Positions 16,332 to 24,734 of a DNA stretch of 51,863 nucleotides are shown here, piece after piece. A program made the translations under genes and the position numbers. The stretch lies in contig JBALTG010000016.1 in the NCBI GenBank assembly GCA_036964625.1, positions 1 through 51,863 on the forward strand, read 5' to 3'. How positions within the stretch are numbered: position 1 is the first letter of the stretch; every line of letters starts with the position of its first letter. The stretch comes from Motiliproteus sp036964625. GTDB taxonomy: Bacteria; Pseudomonadota; Gammaproteobacteria; Pseudomonadales; Balneatricaceae. The notes beneath the pieces are model-generated. The model had not been told where the DNA came from. It was given only the letters and a program-made list of their open reading frames with translations, and did not search any database.

Positions 16332-17105
16332 ATGTCAATCCCGCTCGCTACGACATCTTTAAGCGTCAACCTAAACAAAATTGCTCTGCTGCGTAATTCG
16401 CGGATGTCGGGCATCCCCAGTGTTACCGAGGCCGCGCGGGTGGCCATCGCCCAGGGTGCCGATGGTATCACCGTGCACCCCCGCCCGGACCTGCGCCATA
16501 TCCGCCCTGCCGATGTGTATGAGTTGGCCGCGATGCTGGAGGTGGAGTTCAATATCGAAGGCAATCCGTTTGAAGGGGCTGTCGGCGACTATCCTGGTTT
16601 TTTGGAGCTGGTGCGTAAGGTCAGGCCCGCGCAATGCACCCTGGTGCCCGATTCGGCGGATCAGCTGACATCCGATCACGGCTGGAATCTGAAGCAAGAT
16701 GGCCCGCAACTCAAACCGATCATTGACGAGCTCAAAGCACGCGGGATCCGGGTCAGCCTGTTTATGAATGCCGATTCGGACGATATTGAACTGGCTGCGG
16801 CGCTGGGCGCTGATCGGGTTGAGCTTTATACCGAAGCCTACGCGGATGCGTTTGGCAGCGATCAGCAGCAAGCTGTCCTGGAGCTGTTTATGGGTGCGGC
16901 AGAACGTGCCCAGGCGGTCGGTCTCGCGGTGAACGCTGGCCATGATCTGAACCTTGATAATTTGGCGCTGTTTGCCAGTATTGCTGGCCTGGCGGAAGTA
17001 TCGATCGGCCATGCCCTGGTCGCTGATGCGCTGATGTTGGGATTGGGTGATGCGGTGGCCGCCTATAAAGAGATCCTGGTTAACGCTGCGAAAGAGCCGG
17101 TCTGA
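16332..17105 (+). CDS. pdxJ: pyridoxine 5'-phosphate synthase, Bacteroidetes-like type
   Basis: PdxJ condenses 1-deoxyxylulose 5-phosphate with 3-amino-2-oxopropyl phosphate to pyridoxine 5'-phosphate. The 257-residue TIM barrel retains GADGITVHPRPDLRHI, FNIEGN, TLVPDS and VNAGHDLN, which carry the family's active-site His and Glu residues. The N-terminal motif is SVNLNKIALLRNSR, where canonical enterobacterial PdxJ has VNIDHIATLRNAR. From memory, this and other blocks (DQLTSDHGW, DRVELYTEAYA, EVSIGHALVADA) resemble PdxJ of Bacteroidetes. The stop overlaps the start of the radical SAM gene (TGATG), so the two are coupled. Confidence 0.88.
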   Translation: MSIPLATTSLSVNLNKIALLRNSRMSGIPSVTEAARVAIAQGADGITVHPRPDLRHIRPADVYELAAMLEVEFNIEGNPFEGAVGDYPGFLELVRKVRPAQCTLVPDSADQLTSDHGWNLKQDGPQLKPIIDELKARGIRVSLFMNADSDDIELAAALGADRVELYTEAYADAFGSDQQQAVLELFMGAAERAQAVGLAVNAGHDLNLDNLALFASIAGLAEVSIGHALVADALMLGLGDAVAAYKEILVNAAKEPV

Positions 17106-18055
17106 TGAGCGACCGGATAGCGATTACAGACAGTCTTGGGCCCAAGGCTAGTGCGCTTGAACTCGACGCTCAGAGCCTTGAACCAGGCGACACTCTTGAA
17201 GCACAGATAACCCTGAGTTACGCCAATCATAGTCGCTTGAGTGAATTTGACCGGCTGGTGTATCCGGTGATATCGCGCCGCTCTGGTGGCTTGTCGCTGG
17301 GGATTAATCTCAATCCGGACAAGCGCTGCAATTTCGATTGTGTCTATTGCCAGGTTGAGCGCAGCGACGATCAGCCTGTCGCAGAACCTTCGTTGGCGCA
17401 GTTGGAGCAGGAGCTGCGCCATTGGCTGGGTTCGATCTCGGCGGAGGGGTATCGGGGTTATCCACTCCGGGATATAGGCCTGGCCGGAGATGGCGAACCG
17501 ACTACCGTGCGGATTTTGCCGCAGGTGCTGCAGTTGCTGCTGGACCTTAAGCAGGAATTTGATCTGCCTGAAGCCGTTAAGTTGGTGCTTTTTACCAACG
17601 CTACCGGGCTGGATAGGAAAGACCTGGCACCACTATGGTCATCGTTCTACCGCGCTAATGGCGAAGTCTGGTGCAAACTCGACTATTGGGATGCGCGGTC
17701 GCTGCAACAACTCAACCGGACCTCGGTACCCTTTGAGCGCTTGGTTGAAAAGATCATCGGTTTTGGTCGCTTGTACCCGGTGGTGCTGCAATCCTGTTTC
17801 TTTAATTGGCAGGGACAAACAGATATCGACGCAGGCTACCCCGGCTATGTCGCTTTAGTGCAGCGGTTGTTGGATGCTGGCGTACGGCTGCAAAAAATTC
17901 AGGCTTATACGCTGGCCAGGCAGCCAGCCGAGGCCGAGGCGCGGCCCTGGAGTGATGCGCAGATGGATCTTCTTGCCAGTAGTCTGCGGCGCAATCTGGA
18001 GCTACCGGTGGAGCTTTTTTATGAGACCGGGCTTGAGGTCGAGGCGGCTGGATAA
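17105..18055 (+). CDS. radical SAM protein coupled to pdxJ
   Basis: This 316-residue radical SAM enzyme has the [4Fe-4S] motif CNFDCVYC (Cys75, Cys79, Cys82). It is followed by GLAGDGEPT, the SAM-binding GGE-like region, and LVLFTNATGLD. It belongs to the compact stand-alone radical SAM proteins of the MoaA/wyosine-like kind with no extra cluster domain. Its substrate is unknown. The 1-bp overlap with pdxJ implies co-translation and hints at a role linked to vitamin B6 or its users, but that is inference. Confidence 0.85.
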   Translation: MSDRIAITDSLGPKASALELDAQSLEPGDTLEAQITLSYANHSRLSEFDRLVYPVISRRSGGLSLGINLNPDKRCNFDCVYCQVERSDDQPVAEPSLAQLEQELRHWLGSISAEGYRGYPLRDIGLAGDGEPTTVRILPQVLQLLLDLKQEFDLPEAVKLVLFTNATGLDRKDLAPLWSSFYRANGEVWCKLDYWDARSLQQLNRTSVPFERLVEKIIGFGRLYPVVLQSCFFNWQGQTDIDAGYPGYVALVQRLLDAGVRLQKIQAYTLARQPAEAEARPWSDAQMDLLASSLRRNLELPVELFYETGLEVEAAG

Positions 18056-18070
18056 CGCGACAAGATATTT

Positions 18071-18085
18071 TTGTGCGCTGCACAA
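18071..18085. promoter_or_regulatory. operator 1 upstream of first phasin gene
   Basis: TTGTGC-gct-GCACAA is a perfect 6-3-6 palindrome just upstream of the -35 box. The same palindrome with a GGT centre occurs before the second phasin gene. The TGC-N3-GCA core resembles the TGC-rich sites described for the PHA repressor PhaR. Confidence 0.65.
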
Positions 18086-18090
18086 GACGT

Positions 18091-18119
18091 TTGACATAGG
18101 CTCCGTTGGGGCTTATATT
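18091..18119 (+). promoter_or_regulatory. sigma70 promoter of first phasin gene
   Basis: TTGACA (18091-18096) and TATATT (18114-18119) are separated by exactly 17 bp, a near-consensus promoter. Transcription would start near 18126, inside operator 2. Confidence 0.85.
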
Positions 18120-18127
18120 TGACTTGT

Positions 18128-18142
18128 TGCTGCGGTGCAGCA
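18128..18142. promoter_or_regulatory. operator 2 at the start site of first phasin gene
   Basis: TGCTGC-ggt-GCAGCA is a perfect 6-3-6 palindrome containing CTGC-N3-GCAG. It lies directly downstream of the -10 box, where a bound repressor would block transcription. Confidence 0.65.
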
Positions 18143-18171
18143 TAAGTCCACACTAACCAAGGTGAATAGCT

Positions 18172-18531
18172 ATGTACGATGATTTTATGAAAGATATGAA
18201 AGCCCGCATGCAGCCCGTGATGGATCTGGCTGAATCTAACAAAAAGGCAATGGAAACTCTGGCATCGGTGCAAAAAGAGTCCATGACTGATGTGATTAAC
18301 GCCAGCCTTGAGCAGTTTAAGGCGGTCTCTGAGTGTAAAGACCCTAAAGCGGCTTTAGAGCTGCAGGTTAACTTCTACAAAGCCTTAGAGGCTAAGATGA
18401 CGGTTACTGCAGAGAAGAGCATTGCTGCAATCAGCGAAGCGAAAGACGCTTATGTTTCTTCTGTTGAAGAAGCAACCAAAAAAGCAGCGGCCGAGATCGA
18501 AGGCGCAGTGAAGAAAGCGACCGGCAAATAA
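18172..18531 (+). CDS. phaP: phasin family protein (PHA granule-associated)
   Basis: This small amphipathic helical protein (119 residues) coats polyhydroxyalkanoate granules. It begins MYDDFMKDMKARMQPVMDLAESNKKAMETL and is helical throughout, with Lys/Glu/Ala-rich heptads, the pattern of short Phasin_2 proteins. AAGGTGA precedes the ATG. It has its own promoter, two palindromic operators and a strong terminator. A paralog lies 218 bp downstream; both share the CKDPKAALELQV block. No PHA synthase gene is in the window. Confidence 0.9.
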   Translation: MYDDFMKDMKARMQPVMDLAESNKKAMETLASVQKESMTDVINASLEQFKAVSECKDPKAALELQVNFYKALEAKMTVTAEKSIAAISEAKDAYVSSVEEATKKAAAEIEGAVKKATGK

Positions 18532-18550
18532 GCCTAAGCGCTGAATTCTA

Positions 18551-18588
18551 AATCCCCCGAAACCGCGAGGCTTCGGGGGATTTTTTTT
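18551..18588 (+). terminator. intrinsic terminator after first phasin gene
   Basis: TCCCCCGAA (18553-18561) pairs with TTCGGGGGA (18572-18580) and is followed by eight T residues. Confidence 0.95.
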
Positions 18589-18623
18589 GTCTGAAAATAG
18601 TTGTTGTGATGCGAAAGCGTGAG

Positions 18624-18651
18624 TTGACAGAGCAAGATTGCCTGCTAAAGT
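18624..18651 (+). promoter_or_regulatory. promoter of second phasin gene
   Basis: TTGACA at 18624-18629 is followed after 16 bp by TAAAGT (18646-18651) with an extended TGC in front. It sits just upstream of the palindromic operator, the same layout as for the first phasin gene. Confidence 0.65.
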
Positions 18652-18663
18652 TTATTCGGTGTC

Positions 18664-18678
18664 TTGTGCGGTGCACAA
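18664..18678. promoter_or_regulatory. operator upstream of second phasin gene
   Basis: TTGTGC-ggt-GCACAA is a perfect palindrome and differs from operator 1 of the first phasin gene only in the spacer. It lies at the expected transcription start. Confidence 0.65.
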
Positions 18679-18749
18679 AGCGCCACCAGATTGGGCATCC
18701 CTTGTCGTGTAGCCCTGAATAAGCCCTAATCACACTTTGAGGAATGACC

Positions 18750-19118
18750 ATGTACGATAACCTATTCGTAGATATGAACACGCGCATAAAACCGGTAATG
18801 GATCTGATTGAGACCAACAAAAAGGTCCTGGAAAAGTTGGCTGGTGTTCAGAAAGACAGCATGTCAGACGTTGTAAGCGCCAGCATGGAACAGTTCCAGG
18901 CGCTGGCTCAGTGCAAAGATCCTAAGGCGGCTCTGGAGCTTCAGGTTAAGTTCTTTAAAGCGCTGGAAGCTAAGATGACTGACACCACTGAGAAAAGCAT
19001 TGCGGCTTTCACCGAAGCGAAAGACGCGTTCTCTGCCGTTATCGAAGAGTCTGCTAAGACAACGGCTGCGGAAGTTGACGCGGCTGTGAAAAAAGTTTCT
19101 TCGGTCAAAGCTGCATAA
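18750..19118 (+). CDS. phasin family protein, paralog
   Basis: This second short phasin (122 residues) aligns along its length with the gene upstream (MYDNLFVDMNTRIKPVMDLIETNKKVLEKL, QCKDPKAALELQVKFFKALEAKMTDTTEKSIAA). I chose ATG at 18750, six bases after GAGGA, because it matches the start of the paralog; ATG at 18744 is too close to the ribosome-binding site. A tandem gene duplication explains the pair. Each copy keeps a separate promoter, operator and terminator, so they can be expressed independently. Confidence 0.9.
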   Translation: MYDNLFVDMNTRIKPVMDLIETNKKVLEKLAGVQKDSMSDVVSASMEQFQALAQCKDPKAALELQVKFFKALEAKMTDTTEKSIAAFTEAKDAFSAVIEESAKTTAAEVDAAVKKVSSVKAA

Positions 19119-19138
19119 TTTTCCAGCTAGATCGACCT

Positions 19139-19179
19139 AACCCCTCACCGACTCGATCGCTGAGGGGTTTTGTTTTTTT
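19139..19179 (+). terminator. intrinsic terminator after second phasin gene
   Basis: AACCCCTCA (19139-19147) pairs with TGAGGGGTT (19161-19169) and is followed by a T-rich tract. Confidence 0.93.
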
Positions 19180-19333
19180 AAGACGATCAAATGCGCAGGC
19201 GTGTGCTTGGATTGAGCACCCAAGGGTGCTTAGCCGCATCAATGACAGACGCGTTTTCTCGGTAATACCCTGCCAGGTTAATAGCTTAATCAGCACCGAT
19301 GCGGGTATGCGTCACTGCGATTTAATGAGAAGC

Positions 19334-19963
19334 CTATTTTAGATGATTATTTAGCTCGGAGTTAAACAGAGTGTCGAGTTGGGTTGAGTCGAGGGTGTTA
19401 TCGGCGCGTCGCTGGTCCGCCAGTTTTTTGCCAAGCTGAAGGGTCGCGGCGAGGCTGGCGAGGTATTGCTGACGCGGTTTACGAGCGGCGGCATCGGCCT
19501 GAACTTCGCATAGCATGGTACTGAGCTGGTTCTTTTTGCCCTGGCTGTCGAGATCCGCCAGACAGGTCGTGTATTGGCGGTCGTAAGCGCTGCTCTGGCC
19601 CCGGTTCAGGTCTCGTATCAGAGTTAGCTTGTCGGCATAAAACTGGGCGGTCAGGGAGGTGATGTCCTGGTCGCTATTGAGCTGCGCATAGCTATCCACC
19701 AGCAGGGCCATCTCCTGCTGAATGGCCGCGATCAGATTGCGGTCCAGGGATTTTGCGAGCAGATGGGTGTTGGCACGACGCGCGAGGGTGAAAATTTTGT
19801 TGCGGGTTTCGTGGTCGGCGGCGTTGAGTTTATGTTGCGCTTCGGCGAGTTGTTGTTTGACCTGTTGCAACTCCTTTTGTGTGGCACGGTATTCCGCTTC
19901 AAAATTGGGGCCGCAGGCGCTGACCCCGATTACCACAAATGCCAAACCTAGCGCTCGGTACAT
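19334..19963 (-). CDS. small coiled-coil lipoprotein
   Basis: This 209-residue protein has a lipoprotein signal ending in GVSAC, Cys17 being the acylation site. A coiled coil follows at about 24-50 (YRATQKELQQVKQQLAEAQH), then a helical domain with two cysteines near CLADL and MLCEVQ that may form a disulfide. No family is recognised. It is probably a periplasm-facing lipoprotein. It stands alone and converges with the phasin genes. Confidence 0.8.
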   Translation of the reverse strand: MYRALGLAFVVIGVSACGPNFEAEYRATQKELQQVKQQLAEAQHKLNAADHETRNKIFTLARRANTHLLAKSLDRNLIAAIQQEMALLVDSYAQLNSDQDITSLTAQFYADKLTLIRDLNRGQSSAYDRQYTTCLADLDSQGKKNQLSTMLCEVQADAAARKPRQQYLASLAATLQLGKKLADQRRADNTLDSTQLDTLFNSELNNHLK

Positions 19964-20054
19964 ATCTCATTCCTTTATAGAGACGGGCCGTTGCTGTTTA
20001 TAGCAACTTCGTCACTAAGCATAGCGTACCGGGCATGGTGCGAACAGTGGCTTA

Positions 20055-20960
20055 TTAACCCGGCTTTAGCGCCTCTTTGAACCAGTGCGAGACGGTCTCG
20101 ACGGTGATCTCAACCTGGTCAAAGGGCAGCATATGCGCCGCGTTACTGACCTCGAACAGATCAAACGGCTGGGCGCTCTGCTTGATCAGCCTGCGGATAT
20201 ATGCAGGAGGAAGTACATCATCGTGCTCACCGACGATGATGGCCGCCGGTATGCCGAGGGGTTTTTCAAGGATCTGGCTCGGCGCGCTGTACAGGCTGTC
20301 GAGGGTGGCGATCGGATAGTTCCAGACAATGCGGGTGTCGTGACGGGCAAACTCGCCCATCGGGTTGTGCTCGAGGATATTATCGATATCGATAAAGGAG
20401 CGGAAATCGACAGTCATCCCCGGCATCATCCAGCGGCTCATCGACAATGCTTGCCAGCCCATATCATGAAACATATCCGGCGGCACCTCGTTAAGCAGCA
20501 GAGTGTGGCACATTAGGGCTTTGATGCGGGCGTCATGTTCGGCCAGCTCCAAAGAGATCCGGGAGCCGATCGAGCAACCGAATAGAGTGATCGCGCCCGA
20601 ATAGTTCTGCTCAATGTAATCGAACACCTCGCCAAACTGAGTGACCAGGGTATCGAGTTGATATGCCCCCCGCGGGCCCCCGGAATAGCCATGGCCGGGG
20701 AGGTCGATGCTCAGCGTGTTGAAGCCTTGTTGGGATAGCTTGCACAGCATCTCGCAATACAGCTCGCTGTAGGTGCCGATGCCGGGAATAAACACAATCC
20801 AGGGCGCATCATCACTGTGGTGGTAGCACTCGCCATTTAGGGGCAGAGTGCCGAAGGATAATATCTTCCGTTGCTGCAGATAAGGGATCAGGTTTAATTG
20901 CTTAAAGATGCGCAGACGTTTTGCAGACATCGATGTGGCAGTGTGGGATGGAGCAGGCAT
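20055..20960 (-). CDS. alpha/beta hydrolase
   Basis: This 301-residue alpha/beta hydrolase has PGIGTYSELY for the oxyanion region, SIDLPGHGYSGG, the nucleophile elbow GCSIGS (Ser130), an acid in VGEHDD and a terminal His in SNAAHML. I chose ATG at 20960, preceded by GAGGA at eight bases; an upstream in-frame ATG at 21014 has no ribosome-binding site. The substrate is unknown; a lipase/esterase or acyltransferase role is possible. It is divergent from slyD. Confidence 0.85.
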   Translation of the reverse strand: MPAPSHTATSMSAKRLRIFKQLNLIPYLQQRKILSFGTLPLNGECYHHSDDAPWIVFIPGIGTYSELYCEMLCKLSQQGFNTLSIDLPGHGYSGGPRGAYQLDTLVTQFGEVFDYIEQNYSGAITLFGCSIGSRISLELAEHDARIKALMCHTLLLNEVPPDMFHDMGWQALSMSRWMMPGMTVDFRSFIDIDNILEHNPMGEFARHDTRIVWNYPIATLDSLYSAPSQILEKPLGIPAAIIVGEHDDVLPPAYIRRLIKQSAQPFDLFEVSNAAHMLPFDQVEITVETVSHWFKEALKPG

Positions 20961-21139
20961 ACAACAAATCCTCAGGTGAGCCGCATCATATAGCGCTGAG
21001 AGGGCGCGGTGCAAGGGTCGGGCACGGTGTAAGGGCCGGGCGCGGTGAAAGGGCAGGGTGCAAAGACCGGCATGTTTACTTTTCAGCGACGACCAAAGTC
21101 GTTACCCTATCGGCTCATTTACTGATATGGGACCGGGAT

Positions 21140-21619
21140 ATGCAAATCTCTGATAATAAAGTAGCGCTGATCCACTACACCCTCACCAACGCCGAAGGCG
21201 AGGTGTTGGATAGCTCCGATGGTGCCGAGCCGCTTTCTTACCTGCACGGACATGGAAATTTGATCCCCGGCCTGGAGAAGGAGTTGTTGGGTAAGCAGCA
21301 GGGAGATGCTCTGGAGGTTAGTGTTGAGGCAGCAGACGCTTACGGTCCTGTGGTTGCAGAGATGATTCAGACGGTACCGCGTGATGCCTTTGATGGGGTT
21401 GATGATATTGATGTAGGGATGCGTTTCGAGGCTAGCACCGCCGGAGATCCGGTGTCCGTCATCGTAACTGCGATTGATGCCGAGAATGTCACGGTTGACG
21501 GTAACCATCCGTTAGCCGGGCAGGCCCTGAATTTTAAAGTTGAGGTGATGCAGGTGCGCGAGCCGAATGAAGATGAACTGGCTCATGGCCATGTTCATGG
21601 TGCCGGCTGCAATCACTGA
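21140..21619 (+). CDS. slyD: FKBP-type peptidyl-prolyl isomerase SlyD
   Basis: SlyD is a cytoplasmic proline isomerase, chaperone and metal-binding protein linked to nickel delivery. The 159 residues include LSYLHGHGNLIPGLEKELLG (the FKBP active region), DAYGP, VPRDAFDGVDDIDVGMRF in the insert-in-flap domain, and DGNHPLAGQALNF. The tail LAHGHVHGAGCNH is a short His/Cys metal-binding end, much shorter than in E. coli. ATG at 21140 gives the family's normal N-terminus; the frame upstream is open but not conserved. Confidence 0.93.
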   Translation: MQISDNKVALIHYTLTNAEGEVLDSSDGAEPLSYLHGHGNLIPGLEKELLGKQQGDALEVSVEAADAYGPVVAEMIQTVPRDAFDGVDDIDVGMRFEASTAGDPVSVIVTAIDAENVTVDGNHPLAGQALNFKVEVMQVREPNEDELAHGHVHGAGCNH

Positions 21620-21639
21620 TTAGAGTATCAGGGATGCGC

Positions 21640-21659
21640 GCTGCCGGTTTCCCGGCAGC
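21640..21659. terminator. hairpin between convergent slyD and DUF3301 genes
   Basis: GCTGCCGG pairs with CCGGCAGC across a four-base loop in the 42-bp space between the convergent genes. No T run is present, so terminator function is uncertain. Confidence 0.45.
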
Positions 21660-21661
21660 AG

Positions 21662-21985
21662 CTAGAGCGGCATCCGGTGCGGATCCAGTTTGATCGATTG
21701 GATCTGCTTGCCCAGCACATCGATCGTGCCGCAATAACGTTCGTCGCCGGTGGAGGAAAACTCGAACCGGTAGCGGCGTCTGAGACAGAATAAGCCCGCA
21801 GTACTTCGGGCAATCCGCACCCGACTCAGCACCAACCCTTCATCCAGTAGTTGCAACTGCTGTTGATCGCAGTAGCGTTTTACCACCACTAAGGCACTGT
21901 CCTTGAGTCCTCGCCCGTGCCACCAGAGGTAGGCGACGATCCCCAGGAATAAAAATCCGATCAGGTCGGTCAGGGTCAGATACAC
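21662..21985 (-). CDS. DUF3301 family protein
   Basis: This 107-residue protein has one N-terminal transmembrane helix (LIGFLFLGIVAYLWWHGRG). A small basic domain with CDQQQLQLLDEGLVLSRV and LCLRRRYRFEFSSTGDERY-like blocks follows, as in DUF3301 proteins of gammaproteobacteria. It is likely an inner-membrane protein of unknown function. It lies 28 bp after the DUF2058 gene on the same strand, probably in one operon. Confidence 0.82.
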   Translation of the reverse strand: MYLTLTDLIGFLFLGIVAYLWWHGRGLKDSALVVVKRYCDQQQLQLLDEGLVLSRVRIARSTAGLFCLRRRYRFEFSSTGDERYCGTIDVLGKQIQSIKLDPHRMPL

Positions 21986-22013
21986 GATGACGTACGTTGC
22001 TTGTTAATAGTCA

Positions 22014-22541
22014 TTACCACATCAGATCATCAGGAATCTGGAAGTCGGCATAGGGGTCGTCTGCGTCGCTCTCCTCCACCTGGGTATGCAGTACCAGTAC
22101 CATGCTGGGATCGCGCTGGGCGATACGCGTCGCCACCTTGCTGGGTACCAGCTTGTAGCTCTCATCCTGTTTCACGATCGCCAGTAGACCGGCGCTGAGT
22201 TGGTTGATCAGCAGTTCGGTCAGATACAGACGTTTGATCTTGGTGCCATCGGTAAAGTTGTAGGCCACCTCACCGTTGTCGCTGCTAACCTGGTTGGTAT
22301 CGATCAGCTGGCGGATTTGGGCGATGATCGCTTTCTCCTCAGCCGCCGCCTGGCGCTGTTTATTGAGCTCACGGTCGCGGGCGATCTTTTCAGCCTTGAC
22401 CTGCTCGGCATGGGCGCGCGCCTCCTGGTCTGCAGTGGCCTGGCCGCTCTGCTTCTGCTGGTGCTTCTGTTTTTTTGCCTGCTGGACCTGTTTCTTATTG
22501 ACCAGTCCGGCATTGAGTAGTTGATCTTTTAGAGAACTCAT
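22014..22541 (-). CDS. DUF2058 family protein (YaiL-like)
   Basis: This 175-residue protein starts MSSLKDQLLNAGLVNKKQVQQAKKQKH and continues in a highly charged coiled coil. A compact C-terminal domain (YNFTDGTKIKRLYLTELLINQLSAG) follows. This is the layout of DUF2058/YaiL nucleoprotein-like proteins. It may bind nucleic acid through the Lys-rich half, but its function is unproven. It sits between ppnP and the DUF3301 gene on the same strand. Confidence 0.88.
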   Translation of the reverse strand: MSSLKDQLLNAGLVNKKQVQQAKKQKHQQKQSGQATADQEARAHAEQVKAEKIARDRELNKQRQAAAEEKAIIAQIRQLIDTNQVSSDNGEVAYNFTDGTKIKRLYLTELLINQLSAGLLAIVKQDESYKLVPSKVATRIAQRDPSMVLVLHTQVEESDADDPYADFQIPDDLMW

Positions 22542-22568
22542 TACGATGACTCGTTAGCGAAGGTGGGG

Positions 22569-22880
22569 CTACAGGTAGGAGCAGCAGTAGTCGGTGGTTT
22601 GTTTAACCCGCAGGCTAAAGGAGGCGTTGGCCGGCACATTGAATGCCTGACCGCCGACAATATGCTGCCACTCGCTTTGACCCGGCAGACGGACTTCCAG
22701 ATCGCCGGCCAGTATCTCCATCAGCTCTGCCTGCTCGGTGCCGAATTCGTAGTCACCGGGCATCATGATTCCCAGGGTTTTGCGGCTGCCATCAGCAAAG
22801 AGAATGGCGCGGCTGGTAACCTTGCCTTCAAAATAGATATTGGCCTGTTTGACGATGGAGACATTATCGAACTGGGACAT
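22569..22880 (-). CDS. ppnP: pyrimidine/purine nucleoside phosphorylase PpnP
   Basis: PpnP is a small cupin enzyme that phosphorolyses nucleosides to free base and ribose 1-phosphate. The 103 residues show ANIYFEGKVTSR, GIMMPGDYEFGTEQAELMEILAGDLEVRLPG and FNVPANASF, close to E. coli PpnP (formerly YaiE). ATG at 22880 follows AAGGAA at a good distance; a TTG six codons upstream is less likely. It is probably the first gene of an operon with the DUF2058 and DUF3301 genes. Confidence 0.92.
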   Translation of the reverse strand: MSQFDNVSIVKQANIYFEGKVTSRAILFADGSRKTLGIMMPGDYEFGTEQAELMEILAGDLEVRLPGQSEWQHIVGGQAFNVPANASFSLRVKQTTDYCCSYL

Positions 22881-23167
22881 CGGAGATTCCTTGAACAATC
22901 ATGTAAAGATAAAAGTGCTGCCAATCATAGCGGGTTGGGGCGATGGCGTCAGCTGAGTTGGTTTGGGTTTTTGCAGATATTGCACAATCGGGTCGGTGCC
23001 GCCTTATGCCGAGCAGCGTTTTTTCGGCACGCTTAAGAGATTGTGGGTAGGTTACTATGTCGCTGGGCGAGGCATGTCGGACGCTATTGGGTCTGGCAAT
23101 TAACCCGTCGAGTAAATAGGATAAATCATCCTGCAGATATTTTTGATCCTTTAAGGAACGGCCAACG

Positions 23168-24055
23168 ATGAATTTAAAACGCTTGGAAACCTTTGTCTGG
23201 GTCGCCACCCTGGGCAGCTTCAGAAAGACCGCCGAGCGCCAATTTACCACCCAGCCAGCGATCTCTTCACGCATCGCCGCCCTTGAGGCGGAGTTGGGGG
23301 TGAAGCTGTTTGAGCGCGAGGGTGGCCCGGTTACGCTCACGGCTAAAGGGCAGGAGTTACTGCCCTATGCAGAGAAAGTGATTTTTATGTCAGAGCAGCT
23401 GCGTAAGCGGGCCGATACCTCCTGCTCGCTCTCCGGCATTCTGCGCCTGGGCGTATCCGAATCCATCGTCCATACCTGGCTGCCTGAGCTGTTCAGCCGA
23501 CTGCATACCGCCATGCCTAATCTGGATGTGGAGTTAACCGTAGACACGACCAGCAGCCTGCGGGGGGGCTTGCTGGACCGGTCGCTGGATATCGCTTTCC
23601 TGATGGGGCCCATCTCAGCCCCCGCTATTGCCAATCTTGAGTTGTGCACCTTTCCACTGATCTGGGTCGCCAGTCCTGCGCTGGCGTTGCCGGAGCGGCC
23701 GCTGACCCCCGAGGATCTGGCCCGCTGGCCTATTATTACCTACGCCCGCAACACCAAGCCGTTTGCAGAAATCAGTCAGAAATTTAGAGAGGGTGATCTG
23801 CCGCCGCGCTTTTTTACCTCCAGCTCGCTATCCGCCTGCCATCGACTCACCCTGGATGGCGTCGGTATCTCCACGCTGCCCCGGGTCATGATCGCCAAGG
23901 AGTTAGCCGCGGGGAGCCTCAAGGAGGTTCAGGCGACCTGGGTGCCCAGTGAGCTGGATTTCACCGCATCGTACGCCATGCAATCCTCCAGCGCGCTGCT
24001 GGAGCCGGTAGCCGAACTTGCGGTACAGGTGGCCAAAGAGTACACCGCTGAATAG
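23168..24055 (+). CDS. LysR-family transcriptional regulator
   Basis: This 295-residue LysR regulator has an N-terminal HTH at about 2-60 (FRKTAERQFTTQPAISSRIAALE) and a C-terminal effector domain with IAFLMGPISAP and GVGISTLPRVMIAKELAAGSL. TAAGGAA precedes the ATG. It has no divergent partner gene other than ppnP, 287 bp away on the other strand. The target and effector are unknown. Confidence 0.9.
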   Translation: MNLKRLETFVWVATLGSFRKTAERQFTTQPAISSRIAALEAELGVKLFEREGGPVTLTAKGQELLPYAEKVIFMSEQLRKRADTSCSLSGILRLGVSESIVHTWLPELFSRLHTAMPNLDVELTVDTTSSLRGGLLDRSLDIAFLMGPISAPAIANLELCTFPLIWVASPALALPERPLTPEDLARWPIITYARNTKPFAEISQKFREGDLPPRFFTSSSLSACHRLTLDGVGISTLPRVMIAKELAAGSLKEVQATWVPSELDFTASYAMQSSSALLEPVAELAVQVAKEYTAE

Positions 24056-24734
24056 TCGATAAAATATCGTCTACCGCAGCGGCTGCGTGGATTGTAGTGG
24101 GAATGCAGCGGGTATAGCAGTGGGTCTATCTGACGCATCGGTGAGTAGCGCGGGGCTGCTTTTTTGATGGTATCCAGGTGGTGGTTCTGAGCGTTGCCAT
24201 AGTGTGGCCGATAGTGGAGTAGTCGGGGATCGATCGGCGCTGCATGCACAGATCGGCGGATTCACATGCCCGCGAGCCCCGTAGCCGTCACACGGAGTCT
24301 GTCGTTTCGAGCGCTCGCCAACGTCAGTAATCGGCCCAAAACGGTCACTGAAGACCTGGGGAGTAGTGCTTGGAGCCAATCACCTTAAGATCGGAAAGCA
24401 GACACTGGCTGAGCCGTTCTGAGTGTCTGCTGCTGGCAGGTCACAGGTCCCATATACGGACGTTAGTTTGGTGCGGAAGGCGTGTCGGCAACAAGCAACT
24501 ACTGACACAAACCTGCCGCTCAATGAGAGAGCTTCGATGGCTAAGCGGAGCATCAAGGTTCTGAATCTCATCCTGCATTTCCCACATCGCCAGGTCGTGA
24601 GTTAAGCGCCCGCTGTAACCAGAGAGGTGCGATGAACGGCTGACTCTGATCCCTAGAGTCAATAGAGCCAGTCTTTACAGAACACGCATTCTGTAAAATT
24701 TTTCTGCTCACATTGTAAATGCGCTATAAAACCC
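24056..24734. other. gene-poor region with one hairpin
   Basis: I see no convincing gene in these 679 bp; short frames on both strands lack ribosome-binding sites and family resemblance. The one clear structure is a 10-bp inverted repeat AGCAGACACT (24397-24406) / AGTGTCTGCT (24422-24431). The region separates the LysR gene from the end of the inositol operon and may mark the edge of an acquired segment. Confidence 0.5.
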
